From Roseovarius spongiae (GTDB lineage Bacteria > Pseudomonadota > Alphaproteobacteria > Rhodobacterales > Rhodobacteraceae): 64,000 nt of DNA. Of the stretch, positions 63,986-64,000 are shown in pieces (within the stretch, counting starts at the first letter, position 1; every line of letters begins with the position of its first letter). A program made the position numbers and the translations under genes. The notes under the pieces were generated by a model, which saw nothing but the letters and a program-made list of their open reading frames with translations, ran no database searches and was not told where the DNA came from. The stretch covers positions 434,001 to 498,000 of the forward strand of contig NZ_RAPE01000002.1 of NCBI RefSeq assembly GCF_003651245.1. The letters run 5' to 3'.

Positions 63986-64000
63986 ATGAGCGACGAGCGA
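63986..64000 (+). CDS. Start of next gene, cut by window end (probably ribonuclease J)
   Basis: Only five codons (ATG AGC GAC GAG CGA) are visible, 6 bp after the coaX stop, with GAGGCCGG upstream. In Rhodobacterales the gene after birA-coaX is commonly a ribonuclease J/beta-lactamase-fold hydrolase starting M-S-D. That identity rests on gene order, not on this sequence. Confidence 0.4.

Overview
This 64 kb window is GC-rich, densely packed bacterial chromosome. Gene content points to an alphaproteobacterium of the order Rhodobacterales (Paracoccaceae/Roseobacteraceae type). The pointers are a 14-gene nuo operon carrying many interspersed small genes, a NuoE with a long C-terminal helix-hairpin-helix tail, DUF5333/DUF5337 proteins inside nuo, a fused-type PntA, a VPLPA-CTERM protein, and the order nuoN-birA-coaX followed by what is probably an RNase J gene. 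This assignment rests on family knowledge and reading of the sequence, not on a database search. I saw no tRNA, rRNA, CRISPR array, transposase, phage gene or replication origin.

Region 1 (1-13.6 kb) holds housekeeping and metabolic genes: bolA, a DUF4177 protein, a thioesterase, gatB, an HxlR regulator, an unknown 421-aa protein, a lytic transglycosylase-like protein, aminopeptidase N, a 64-aa membrane protein, a class I glutamine amidotransferase-like hydrolase, a YjbR protein, an isoprenylcysteine methyltransferase-like membrane protein, and the proton-translocating transhydrogenase pair pntA-pntB.

Region 2 (13.6-30.3 kb) starts with a peptide-type ABC importer. Its binding protein and two permeases lie on the minus strand, and a fused double-ATPase gene diverges on the plus strand next to an M20 amidohydrolase. 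A minus-strand envelope/cofactor cluster follows (moaA, kdtA, a glycosyltransferase). Then come a lipoprotein, glmU-glmS, a HAD phosphatase with a DegT-type aminotransferase, and creA with an FMN-binding split-barrel protein.

Region 3 (30.4-40.9 kb) is a plus-strand leucine/isovalerate catabolism operon: isovaleryl-CoA dehydrogenase, an acyl-CoA synthetase, both methylcrotonyl-CoA carboxylase subunits, HMG-CoA lyase and a methylglutaconyl-CoA hydratase-type crotonase. Genes for a DUF1311 protein, a nuclease-like protein, a macro-domain protein and a GST are interleaved. A sigma70-like promoter with a 14-bp palindrome at the expected start point precedes it.

Region 4 (40.9-64 kb) has a VPLPA-CTERM surface protein whose start codon looks broken, then the complete nuoABCDEFGHIJKLMN operon running into birA and coaX. 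Fourteen non-nuo ORFs sit between the 14 nuo genes. They include three predicted lipoproteins or secreted proteins, a triple-repeat secreted protein, a methyltransferase-like protein, a CMD-like protein lacking cysteines, a GFA protein, a MAPEG protein, four very small ORFs, and a membrane-anchored copy of the NuoE C-terminal domain. This interleaved set, and especially the duplicated NuoE tail, is the best candidate here for an undescribed system: possible complex I accessory or assembly proteins.
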